Translations under genes and position numbers: made by a program
Notes under the pieces: model-generated
Told to the model about the DNA's origin: nothing
Seen by the model: the letters and a program-made list of their open reading frames with translations, nothing else
The model's database searches: none
Shown: positions 26,654-37,293 of the stretch, in pieces
Position numbering within the stretch: position 1 is the first letter of the stretch
Layout of the letters: the number at the start of each line of letters is the position of its first letter
NCBI RefSeq assembly: GCF_021155765.1
Contig: NC_060112.1
Location: forward strand, 18,352,001 to 18,416,000
Reading direction: 5' to 3'
DNA from: Diprion similis
Taxonomy: Eukaryota; Arthropoda; Insecta; Hymenoptera; Diprionidae
Length of the DNA: 64,000 nt

Positions 26654-27598
26654 CCTGCATATAAACATATACATTATAGATATATACATACTTATATAAA
26701 TATCCATACACGATTCAGCTTTATATACATAACAGATGTTGTATTATTCCTTTGCATTATAGAAATTGAAAATCTTAACTTTCTCTCCATAATTGATATG
26801 TTTAAAAGAAAAAAAGCAAAATGACAAAAAAAAGAAAAAGAGGGAAGAAAGGAAAATAAAAAATAACGACTACTTTTAACATTTGGGACCATTGTCATAA
26901 GAATAACCAAACTTCTTGAGAGAAAATGAAAAACCACAAGCAGTATTAAGTTTTAATTCGAGGCATCCGTCTCCGTACGTGCATATCTCTTGTGTACATA
27001 TCCGAGACCTTTAGCGTATACGTATACATATACCACAGGCGTGATTTTATATAATATACAGAAAGATGACAGCCAAAAAGTTTCTGTCGGAAGCCGGGCT
27101 GGCCAGGCTCTGTATTCGCAACTAACCGGCGGCGCGACTTGAACTTCGCATTAAACGCGTCACTGTAAAATCGTACTTACAAGTCCTCGCAAAAACACTT
27201 GTTATGTAACGATTGAACCGTCAACACCCAACATGTTGATTCTTATCATCTTCCCATCTGTACATATCATGCACACATATTATACGTACATAATACATAT
27301 GTATATTTATCAAGCTAACTACGGCTGAGAATTTTTATCAATTACCCCTCGAAGAACATAATTATATCCCGTCTTTTTTAACGGTGCAATTTCTCTCAAT
27401 TCCAATACATCACACCTAGACACCCCGAATAATAGCGTAATTGCACGCGCGTGATACTTATTAATTCGAGTGCTGATGCGAAGTTCGAATCACCCGTTTG
27501 CCATTATACACATTATACATACATATACCTATACATACTAGATATATAGTTGAATCCGGTAAATTGTTTATTAAAGAAATATTCAACCATATAGCGTA

Positions 27599-27600
27599 TA

Positions 27601-27631
<31 letters not shown>

Positions 27632-27690
27632 TTCAAGGAAAAAAGCATCGTTAATTATATTGGTATATATATACAATATATATATATATA
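27599..27690. repeat. Two adjacent (TA)n microsatellites
   Basis: TA runs at about 27599-27631 and 27663-27690, separated by 30 bp. They create repetitive Tyr-Ile reading frames on both strands that are not genes. Confidence 0.85.
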
Positions 27691-27799
27691 CGCACTATAG
27701 AAACTTTTTGGCGTATAAATAATATATATGAAATATCTAATTTTCGTTAATTCAACATCTCTATTCACACAGCATGCGGCCACATAGACATTATTACAA

Positions 27800-27850
27800 A
27801 TAATAATAACAACAATAATAATAATAATATTAATAGTAATAATAATAATG
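27800..27850. repeat. (AAT)n trinucleotide repeat
   Basis: About 50 bp of AAT/AAC units with small interruptions, just upstream of an AATAAA hexamer. Confidence 0.8.
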
Positions 27851-28015
27851 ATATTAACTTTGTTGAAACATGTACTTGTAAATAAACATAAAGGATTTTT
27901 TATAAATAATAATTATTATTAACTTGTCCTTCATTATACATAGCATATATAATTATTATATATAATTATATAATTATATTTCACACTACTGTTCATTACG
28001 AATCGCCGATGTATT

Positions 28016-28156
28016 TCATACACTTGTTTTGACGTCATTTTCTAGATGAAGTTTCACTTCATCGACTACTTGCACTGGGCTTTCCGTGTATTCTGCAGCG
28101 TATCCACACCTTGACAAGCCATGCCTTATCTGTTTGAATCGATAAATTGGGTTCAT
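28016..28156 (-). CDS. Candidate small ORF, 46 codons, unknown
   Basis: ATG at 28156-28154, stop at 28018-28016. I do not recognise the product. The predicted peptide is non-repetitive, lacks a hydrophobic segment, starts MNPIYRFKQIRHGLSRCGY and ends in a mixed acidic/basic part with VVDEVKLHLEND. That composition is more protein-like than the neighbouring AT-rich frames, but an ORF of this length can easily arise by chance. A perfect 8-bp inverted repeat with a 3-nt loop (28045-28063) sits inside it. It lies in the PLCE1 3' flank on the opposite strand. No other exon could be linked to it. Confidence 0.2.
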   Translation of the reverse strand: MNPIYRFKQIRHGLSRCGYAAEYTESPVQVVDEVKLHLENDVKTSV

Positions 28157-29197
28157 ATTACCGCATAAAAGTTAATATCTATATAGATATGTACTGCAAC
28201 TCAGATTATGCAACGTTTTAGTTTCAGTCTATTTTACGCTAATTCTGAAATAACAATTTTTACCGGGATGTTTAATCGACTCCAGAGTAATGCCAGCGGC
28301 TCTTTAGCTGCTTCCTAATTTCTCATTAAGCCGCGTTTGTCGCTTTTTAACAGCCTAATTTACAGATTCCCCTTTTTTAAAGAATATACAAATTGTGAGG
28401 AAAAATGCTGGAAGCCATTGGCGGGGTTGCTTTTACGAATGTAGAAGAAGATTTAGATGAAAAAAACGGAATTAGTTGAGCCAGGCTATTATGTTTTGGA
28501 ATATTTTTTTCCTTCGTTTGAAACGTAAGCAAATTTGGCGGTAAGCCAATTGAAACCCATTTTGTAGAATTTTATTTAAACATTCGATAAATAACCTGTA
28601 GCGAAAAAGAATTTATTATTTCGTGTTCGAGAGTGAAAATCTGCAGATGAAGACACGCTTGTTTATATTTTCAATTATTATCGGTGTCGTAACATTTCTC
28701 AGATAACAGCAATCACGTTTAGCAACCAACTTGTATACTAACTGCGAACGCGATAAAACCTGTTCATTATACTGTATAAATACGCGAGAAGATATGTTCG
28801 GATCGGCGAGTCACGTTGTGCCTTTTTTCCTTTTGGCAAAAATAGCATCAGTCAGCGACGTGTACATTCCACTGCACAGACCGTGTCTCGTATACAAATC
28901 TATTTCTCTCTAGAGTTATTCTGATAATGTTCACAAAATAAGTTCCAGCGAGCGATCATATATAAGTAATGCTTGTAATTAAATTGAGTTATATATGTGA
29001 GTGAAAATACGTGATAAGGCACATGGATACTGGCTTTAAGAGTCCGTTCTCCGGGGTTATCAGCAAACGAGAAGCGAGTCAACGTGCAGTCGCGATATCT
29101 ACGCATATAGGACCGATGATAAACCCGAATACATCGTTTCAGCAGTTGGTAGTCGCGAAAAGGCTTCAGTGCTCGGTGGATCGAATCTAGTATAAAA

Positions 29198-31740
29198 ATG
29201 CCGGTAAGAACACGTTTGCAAACTTATACGCATCGAAATAGATGTGCCGGTTTTTGGGAATTGGGACCGTTCGGCTTTAAAGGCTTGCAGGCGACTTCCG
29301 AGAATTTGGAGAAATGATCCAATACCGCGTAAGCCTTTAGGGTTGAGATTTATGGATCGCCATAAGACACACAAGACCGACGCGCGACTAAAATATATGG
29401 ACATAGAACGCAAACTGTGGCTCGAAACATTTGTCTTATACGTCAAAAGAGGAAGTATTTATGTTACGAACGAGATGAGAAATTCAAACGGGAAAATTTT
29501 TGAAGCGTTAGAGAAGCTGGCTGGCATATTATCGTAATACAGGAATTTAAGATTTGCCAAAATTTTGAACTCATTCTGAAGTAGGCAGGCCAACTAAAAA
29601 GCCAACCTCGTCCATAATTTAGCACTGAATTACTTTATATTATACAGTATAATATATTATCCATTCGTTGCAGCGCCTACCGTTCACTTTCAGAGGCTAC
29701 GTCGCTCCCGTATTCACGCCGTTTCTAAACGACAGGTAAATCACGTTGTACGTCTTATATTTCACTTGATTATCGACAAGCTTTAAGAAGCCCGCAATTT
29801 CATTTTCAGTACAAGGAGTTTGAACTTATCCTTCATACCGCAATATGCGCAGTTCCTTCTGGAACGCGGAATTCCCGGAGTGCTCGGTGAGTACTTTGTC
29901 TCATACTATACGTATAGGGTAGCTTTAGATTATTTTATTACAAACTCTAAAGTGCTTCAAAAGACTATGTATGTCAGTTCAGGGCTTTCGGTCCATCTAA
30001 GTTTCAACTAATTGGTGCTAAACTCGCCATCGAGTCTCTTATTGTCAGTCCGTTTCTTGTAATATCTTTATTTGTCGCAAATTGTTGATCGTTCATATAA
30101 TTTTATCGACACCGTATTCATATTTATTTCTCAACAGTCAACGGGTCGCTGGGCGAGGGACCCTCGATGAATGTTGAAGAAAGAAAATCCGTACTCGAAG
30201 CCTGGGTACGCGCTGTTAAATCAACGAAACAACACTTGATGGTGCAAATTGGGGGTGGCTCCCTACCAGACGTCCTCGAATTGGTGCGTTTGCATTTCAT
30301 ATCCTTATACAAAAGCTTCTATGCTTCTATGTGGGTAAATGTTCGCGTAAGAGACAGATGCGAATCGAATTTGAAGAAGATTATATTATTTATTCTCATA
30401 ATAATAATGGGAATGAATAATCAATTTACGGATTGAGTAAAGGAATTAATTTCTCACAATATTGCAGGCAAAGCATGCTGAACGGCTTGGCGTCGATTCT
30501 ATCCTCTGTCTTCCGGAACTCTATTTCAAGCCTAAGACGTCGAAACAATTAGTAGAGTACTTGCGAATCGTCGGTCAAGCCGCCCCCAGAACACCGCTGC
30601 TTTACTACCACGTACCGATGTTCTCCAATGTTGATAGTAAGCAAAGGTTTATTGATTTCATTAATTAATTGCATAGATTCAAAAGTAAACAACCGTATAA
30701 ATGCACCATGAATTTTTTCGAAAAATTGTAGATTACTTATGCTACAAGTTGGACTCGATCTTAATTAGATGTTTGGTAGATGACAATATTTACATTAAGA
30801 TCTTATCTCGAAATTTATGCGTGTATTATAACTTAGCCTAGCATCTTTATCACACTGTTATCAGCGGTAATGTACATAACAATCTTCGGAATTACGTTTC
30901 AAAGAAAATTTATTTACATTTTTGATAAACGAAGTCTGAAGAAAGGACGTAGAAGTAGAATTCTTCTTGCCTTTCAGTTCAATAAATTAATTTCATTCCA
31001 TATTTAGTAAACATGGTTGAGTTCTTGGAGGCAGTCGGTGAACGGATTCCATCTTTTGTCGGCATGAAATTCACCAGCCCAAACCTTTCCGAGGCAACGG
31101 ATGCCATGAACGTTAATGATAAGGAGTTCGTAATTTTTGTGGCCACTGATCAGGTAAAATAAAATCATTTTTTTTATCTTCTCTCGACTTTTACTATTAT
31201 CACAGCTTTATCACGTTATTAATCAGATGCGAATGATTAAAACCACACTCAAATAAATTTCGCCTAGTTTTTTCATTGCGCTGAATTAAGATTCGAAATA
31301 AAATGACGGGGAAACATTTTTCATTGAATTTCAGACGTTAGCAGGTGCCTTTGTCCTGGGACACGACTCCGCAATAGCGGGGACGCTAAATGTTTTTGGT
31401 GATCAATTAGTCGATATACAGAAAGCCAGTAAATCAGGAGACTGGAAAAAAGCCCAAGAAATACAGCAAACTGTGGCAAAATCCATAGCTGCCGTTATCC
31501 AACATGGTAATTGACGTGACAAAATTACATTGTGGCAACGAATGATGACGTAACTATGTAGATAATTGAAATTGTTCAATGCTTTCAGGTCATTTTGTCG
31601 AGACCATGAAAGTCGCAATGGCACTTCTAACACCGTTCGACATGGGACCTCCTAGAGCCCCATTAAGCCCCGCTTCTGCCGAAAAAGCTGCCGCGATCAA
31701 AGAAAGTTTGAAAGGTTTGGGCTACCAGCTCTCGAGGTGA
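29198..31740 (+). CDS. NPL: N-acetylneuraminate lyase-like aldolase (DapA/NanA superfamily)
   Basis: Exons 29198-29203, 29674-29735, 29810-29886, 30138-30283, 30468-30636, 31008-31153, 31335-31506, 31589-31740 give 309 residues (human NPL 320). Family members use a Schiff-base lysine for reversible aldol cleavage of 2-keto acids; NPL splits sialic acid to pyruvate and N-acetylmannosamine in the cytosol. Visible: the N-terminal strand (TFRGYVAPVFTPF), the GxxGE motif as NGSLGEG (about 50-56), the catalytic tyrosine in YYHVP (about 144) and the Schiff-base lysine in GMKF (about 174). The TIM-barrel length is complete. The start exon carries only ATGCCG before a good donor (gtaaga), so the start is less sure than the rest. 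The second residue of the pyruvate-binding pair (Ser-Thr or Thr-Thr in typical lyases) is Leu. Substrate is therefore uncertain: a sialic acid or another 2-keto-3-deoxy acid. Confidence 0.85.
29352..29537 (+). CDS. Uncertain ORF inside intron 1 of the aldolase gene
   Basis: ATG at 29352 gives 61 codons ending TAA at 29537, and the frame stays open upstream to about 29210 without an ATG. The product is basic, with KYMDIERKLWLETFVLYV and a C-terminal IFEALEKLAGI stretch that could form helices. Not recognised. It may be a non-coding coincidence, an alternative first exon, or an old retained fragment. Confidence 0.15.
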   Translation: MDRHKTHKTDARLKYMDIERKLWLETFVLYVKRGSIYVTNEMRNSNGKIFEALEKLAGILS

Positions 31741-32271
31741 ATGAAGATAGTTTTATCACCTTTGCAAACTTGATTACGTCTAACGCGTGATTGTTTGAGG
31801 AAGTTTGACTCTTGTAATTGCAAGATACAATAAAACAGATTGTATATTCTCTTAATTACTTTGTAAATTCTTCCGTGAGATTTTAGGCATACTATCGCGA
31901 CAGAGAATTTATATCGAATTGGTACGAAGGGGACGAATCGCGTGAAATTGTGATTGGATGAGCGAAAAAATATATTTAATTTTATTTTACATTTGTCATT
32001 GGTTTCGGCTCGAACGCATCACGCTATAATTCACTGAATATGTAACCAAAGTTAAAATTGCTTATAACGAGTTTAAAAATATATTCAACATATTAACTGA
32101 TAAAGATTGTTGTTTTGATATAAGAGAACTTATAGAATGTAATCTTGACTACTTAGGAACAATACCTACCTGATTATCTTATTGCTCGATTCAGTAGCAT
32201 GAAATCAATGCGATTCACAAATCAGTTTTTAGCGTGGTCTATTTTGCGCGACAAAAAGTGGATGTAATTTT
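31741..32271. other. Convergent 3' interval, aldolase / Sec15
   Basis: 531 bp holding both 3' ends. TTTATT at 31981-31986 reads AATAAA on the minus strand and is a candidate Sec15 poly(A) signal. It lies about 150 bp beyond the aldolase signal, so the 3' untranslated regions could come close or overlap. No other gene seen. Confidence 0.55.
31829..31834 (+). promoter_or_regulatory. Polyadenylation signal of the aldolase gene
   Basis: AATAAA 89 bp after the stop codon, in the short convergent interval before Sec15. Confidence 0.6.
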
Positions 32272-35200
32272 TTACTGTTGCGTAGTCTGTGCCAGCTGTC
32301 TCAACTGCTTCAGCACGGTTTCCAAAAGTTTCTTCTTATCGCGTTCGCTTTTCTTTAATACAGAGAATACTGTCTTTTTATCAGATTCCCTCAGTCTGAA
32401 AAGATAAAGTGAAATGGCAGCAATGAAGTAAAAATATTAATTTCTGTTACTGCGTGTATGAAACATTCTTGATCTTACTTTTCGAGCAGTATCAAGGCTG
32501 TGTTTGGCGTAACCAAGTTGTATTTACTAGACTCGTGCCCGTAATCGTGAAAATAAGTAGGCCAATCCAAGCTCATGAACAGATCCAACAACTGTCTCAG
32601 CTCAGCGAAATACTGGAGCAATACTCCCTCTGGTAATCCCACAACTGGCTCGGATGCCGCAAATTCTAAAAAAAAAAAGAAATCGCAAGTATCAGAAACA
32701 AGAATGTCCAAGTATTTGACTAGACTGAGTCAAACTTACGTTCGCATTGGATGGTATCTAAATTAACTTGCTGCAGCGCACCCATGGAGATTTGTTTTAC
32801 GTCGTCGCTAATCAGAATTTCTTGAATGGATTTAGCTATGTGCAAGCATGCTGATTTACACGCAACTTGCGCAACCTCTTCCTGAAATTCAAAGATGTAA
32901 TAATGAACAGTGAATGAATATATAAGTGATTCCAGCCCACTTGGTTTTCGAATTAACTTACAGGCAGATTCGTAAAGCACATGAAAATACTCTGCAAAAA
33001 CGCTATGAGATCTGTTATAAAACTCGACGCATGTCCTTGAGGCTCGGCTAGATTCCAATCGTAATTTTCCAACTCTAAAAATTCATCCAGCTTTCGCTTC
33101 AGTTTATCACATATTTGTCGCTCTGCATCCTCTCTCGCAACTCTAAACATCGCTGACTGAACCCCGCCACAGCTTAATTGACCCTCATGAGGCGTTCTGA
33201 ATGTCAAGTAAAAGCATTCGAAACGATCAATGACAAATAAGTTTTTATGAAAGTTTACCATGGCAAAACACTTATTGAATAATAAACAGATGCAGAGTTA
33301 CCCTGTTATGTTGGAAACAAATTCCTCCAGGTATTTGGTGGAGTTTTCAAGATAGCCAGTATTTATTATAATCTGTACTACTTGAAGCAGAGCTAACGAT
33401 GGCTTTCGGAATAGTGAGGAAAGGCAACCACTGAAGGTTCGGGTGAGTAATAAATTGGTAGATTTGCGAATCATTTCGTCAACTTCGGTTTGGGTGAGAT
33501 TCAAATCCTCGGAGAATTTTAGACAGGCGTATATAAATTCTTTGACTTGTTGATATACTTTCGGTACCATTGCGGAAAATGGGAATCTCTTTGGAAACTC
33601 TGCTTTTTGCAGCGCTTCGTCATGATACGGGAATGATCCAAGTACATGGTCATATTCTGCTTGTGACGAAACCTAGAAGATCAATTTTTTATTAGGTAAA
33701 TATCCAATTTCTATTATGTATTAAAAGTGATATAGGTATTTAACCAAAACTAATTCTAAACATGGTCTCACTTGAATTGGTAGAAAATTGTCTTCGTCCA
33801 AAATATCCCTAAACACTTGAACCCAGTGCTGCATCAGAACTTCGTTGTAATGAACTCTTATCTCTTGCAGTAATTCCCAAAGTTGACTGACAGGGTAACC
33901 GTAGTTCTGATTTTAACAGAATTAAACATTACATCTGTGCACCAGGATTAAACTTTTTTACTTTTACTCACCCTCAACGTAGTGTTGAACAACATTAACA
34001 AATTTTTAATTTTTAAAATGAGTGTGGCATCTGTGCAATAGGCCTAAAACAAATGCAATTTATATTATCAGTTTGTGCAAGCTTAGGTATACATATTCTG
34101 ATAGTCCAAAATCAATGTCAAAAAATTTCTTTACGATTGTAAAAACCTTTTTAACATCAAAATCGTTCTGAGAAAAAGTTGACTTACGGAATTCGTCCTC
34201 AAAGCATTTACGATCTTGGAGATTGCCATGGACCAAACTTCTTCCAGATAAGATCGGGTCGCCAATCCATTTCCTGTATTCAGAATATGATCTTCAACGA
34301 CAAAAAATCCCAGAATACCGTGAATATAAGATTGATAACCAACTATACTCTCGTGCTGAAAACAAATATTTTCCTTAGGTATAACAGATGTTCAATATTG
34401 AAAAAAGATTCATATAAAATTTCGAGCTCGATTCTACATCTTATTTTTTATTTTTTTTTACCATGTTATTTGGGGGCTGCAGAACAAGTCTGGCCTGTTG
34501 CTTTCGTTGTTGCCTGTAATAAGCCTTAAAAGTATCGCTTTCACGCAGTACCGTATAAATATGCATGCAACGATAGACTGGGCTAAAGTCCATGAGATCT
34601 TGAGCGCTGAGTTCCTCCTCTGTATCACCTGCTAAAATATTTGGCTGTGGAGTAGCTTGCCGTTTCTTTTTTCGCCCAATAATTTCGGCTTCACTGACAA
34701 GCTGTTCAGCGGTCTGAAAAAGTTAGTAGCATATACTATAAATTTTCCAAACTATTTTATTAAACTCTAATAACTCGATATATTGTATCTGAATTACACT
34801 CACGTGTTTCATGGCGACTTCTCCAATTTTGGGAGAATATTTTCTAATATTTTCCAGAAAATCTCGCAAATCTGACATAGATGCATCTTTTATATTTTCA
34901 CGTAGCCTATAAAATAAGGAATCATAGACCATGAATCGGTTATTTTTCCCAACAGTTTCACTTTAGCAAAACTTAATAATTCAACTTCTGTATACTGTTT
35001 CAATTAGAATTAATTCAATACTTGTTGATAAAAGAATATTATAAGTTGTTTTGCTCTGGCCCTCTATAACTTTGTAAGTGAAAACATGATTACTAAGTAA
35101 CAGTTGATGAAGAAAAGAATGGTTCCATAATTTCCACATTGACTTGATGCCATGAGATGACAAAAATTGAAAATTCATCAAATTTGATCAACATACACTG

Positions 35201-36311
35201 ATATTTGTTGAGTAATTTGGGAAGAGAATCGGTAATTGGTAATTTTAGGTAGATCGTGATGCTCGAGTTGTTCAAGAGTCTTAAGCGCTGGATAATATCG
35301 TTTATCTTTCATCTGTCTTTGGAGTTTTGCATAAGCAGCAAGAACGGGAAGGCACATGGTAAGACTGTCGACCGCAGCAGCCATATTATTTTCCACTTTT
35401 CTAGCTTTTACTAGTTCCTCTCCTTTCGCCATAACTCCAGCTGCTGTATCCATGATCCGTTTATCGAGTTCCAGTACTTCATTCTGTTCAAAGGAAATCA
35501 ATTAATCATTTAATTCGATTGCTTGAAATTCATGCCCAAATCAATACAAACATTCAACTGCTGCGCTTGAGACCGAACTTGCAGCAACTCCCTAATAGAG
35601 TCAATAAACCCTTGGTAATGATGGTTGCACATGCGCTCGATATCTTTGTCATGGCTCTTTACCCTATCGTCGAGCTTTTCCATGAACTGTTGATGTTCCT
35701 GTCCATCGTAAATGGCTCTGTAAATATTGTTGAAGAATATTTATCAGTAAAATCGCAATCTTAATTGAAATTTTGTTCGCAGTAACATCTAAATAAATAG
35801 TCTAAATAATCTAGTAATGAAAATGAGCCGGCAAAACGAATTTGAAATCTTCTTCAAGTTTTATTATGTGATCTAATTCGTATCTTGAGATGAAAATTGT
35901 AGTAACGATCCCAAGTGACAGTTAGTACCTGATGACCAGACCGATATTGCCTGCATCTGTAGACTCTAGTTCAAACAATAAAAGTTCGTGTTTGGATGCA
36001 ACGTTGACAACAGACATTGAATTTTGGGACATCAATGAAGGTTAGCAATAAAAGAAATAATGAATCTTTCGTAAGCTCGTTATAATACATGAATCTTCGG
36101 GGTAAACTACCCCTGGTTTGCGCAAATGCATAAGGGAGGTAGGTATGCATCTGCGTGATCAGGGGTTGTTTTCAATGCCGCGTATTTTGACGGTGAAACA
36201 TAACCTCATTCATTTCGAACGTCAGACGAATATAGTTTCTCACTTGAATGTCGGGCCCAAGTAATCGTCGATTCCTTCGATTTCTTGAATAAGTAAATCA
36301 TATTGCTGCAT
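32272..36311 (-). CDS. Sec15: Exocyst complex component Sec15 (EXOC6 family)
   Basis: Thirteen exons (coding order): 36311-36244, 35717-35552, 35483-35197, 34906-34804, 34713-34462, 34355-34188, 34043-33972, 33906-33772, 33672-33302, 33196-32962, 32881-32740, 32665-32479, 32395-32272. All phases close and give 769 residues, close to the length of fly Sec15. The protein is the Rab11/Sec4-binding subunit of the octameric exocyst that tethers post-Golgi and recycling vesicles to the plasma membrane. Diagnostic stretches: KRYYPALKTLEQLEH, SMSDLRDFLENIRKYS, FSPVYRCMHIY, VYQQVKEFIYACLKFSE, RKSTNLLLTRT, KQISMGALQQVNLD and ELRQLLDLFM. The N-terminal 150 residues are coiled-coil-like; the C-terminal half is the helical domain that binds Rab11 in flies. 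It ends QLRQLAQTTQQQ. The start MQQYDLLIQEIEGIDDYLGP matches the usual N-terminus of the family. Confidence 0.95.
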
Positions 36312-36495
36312 TTTTTTCCCCCAACAGACTTCGGCGCAACAGTTTTTTCGAACTTGTTAAAAACTTTGACAGGTTGTTAGAAGGATCGACTGACGATTTG
36401 ATGCACCGCCCTCGTTTGAAATCAGGTGATGACATGGTTATGACCGTGATGACTAACTCATGCACATTGGCTGATGAAGTCTCTCGTCGATGCAT
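36298..36495 (-). other. Upstream ORF overlapping the Sec15 start codon
   Basis: A true ATG at 36495 opens a 65-codon frame that passes over the Sec15 ATG (36311) in another frame and stops at 36298. If Sec15 transcripts start upstream of 36495, this would act as an overlapping uORF. If they start downstream it has no meaning. No domain recognised. Confidence 0.3.
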
Positions 36496-36598
36496 GAAAG
36501 CAATATCTGAAATGAAGCTTCCGTTAGCTGGAAAAGTGCCACGTTATTAATAGTGCTTAACAAAATATGTCATGTGCCAAGATTGAATTAGAGTAAAA
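36312..36598. promoter_or_regulatory. Divergent promoter interval, Sec15 / ALG13
   Basis: Only 287 bp separate the two start codons, so the genes must share a bidirectional promoter (or one has its first exon inside the other gene). No clear TATA element was identified. Confidence 0.6.
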
Positions 36599-37293
36599 AT
36601 GTCAAGTAGAAAAGTATTCGTTACTGTGGGAACAACAAAATTTGACGAATTAATAAATGCTGTTACGGCACCAAAAGTACTGGAGGTATGTAACAAATGT
36701 TAAATCTATCCTTCAGTTCTTCTAAGACGTTGTTTTGATAGACTTTTCTTGGATTGAGTGTCGCAACTTTTGTAGAATCAAGTACCACGATACCACCGTA
36801 TCAGTGCCAAATGTTCCGAATACCTTGTTTTATTCGTGTAACAATGTTGCGAGACGCTAGCGACTCACTTTTATTTCAGGCGTTGAGTAATCGAGGCTAT
36901 AACCATTTGATCCTTCAAATTGGTAAAAGTTCATTGGATCCCGACTGCTCACCTCGTCATGGTTTTCGCCGCATAGAATATTTTAATCTGAGCCCTTCGA
37001 TACAGGAGCAAATGACGTCTGCTGATCTTGTGATAAGTCATGCAGGCGCTGGAAGCTGCCTCGAAGCTCTGGAGGCAAAGAAACCCCTAATAGTTGTCAC
37101 CAATGAATTATTAATGGATAATCATCAATTAGAGCTTGCCGAGCAGCTCTATAAGGATGGCCATTTATACTATTGTAATCCCAACACTTTGCTACAGCTG
37201 ATACAAGATATGGACTTGTCAAAATTAAAATTATTTGAAGGTAACAAAAGCAATAAAATAGTTGCGTTCATTGATCAAGTAATGGGATTTTGA
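36599..37293 (+). CDS. ALG13: UDP-GlcNAc transferase catalytic subunit ALG13
   Basis: Two exons, 36599-36685 and 36880-37293, give 166 residues, matching the short, catalytic form of ALG13. With the membrane protein ALG14 it adds the second GlcNAc to GlcNAc-PP-dolichol on the cytosolic face of the ER in N-glycan precursor synthesis. Visible: N-terminal nucleotide-binding strand VFVTVGTTKFDELI, and the GT-B C-terminal motif ISHAGAGSCLEAL followed by KPLIVVTNELLMDNHQLELA, which binds the UDP-GlcNAc. No membrane segment, as expected. The long OTU/Tudor extension of one vertebrate isoform is absent. Start chosen because MSSRKVFVTVGTT is the standard N-terminus. It is 288 bp from the Sec15 start. 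Confidence 0.95.

Larger units (their letters stand above)
24966..29197. other. AT-rich 3' flank of PLCE1 and upstream region of the aldolase gene
   Basis: 4.2 kb without a recognised gene. It includes the PLCE1 3' untranslated region (candidate AATAAA signals near 25429, 25861 and 27881), several TA/CA and AAT microsatellites, and a 46-codon minus-strand ORF near 28.1 kb. The last few hundred bases should contain the promoter of the aldolase gene. Confidence 0.6.

Noticed and set aside
27470-27500. gttcgaatc resembling a tRNA T-loop
   Set aside because: No matching T-stem, D-arm or acceptor stem around it.
36754-36879. Open frame continuous with the second ALG13 exon
   Set aside because: Retained intron sequence beginning at a non-ATG codon; the spliced form restores the standard ALG13 N-terminus.
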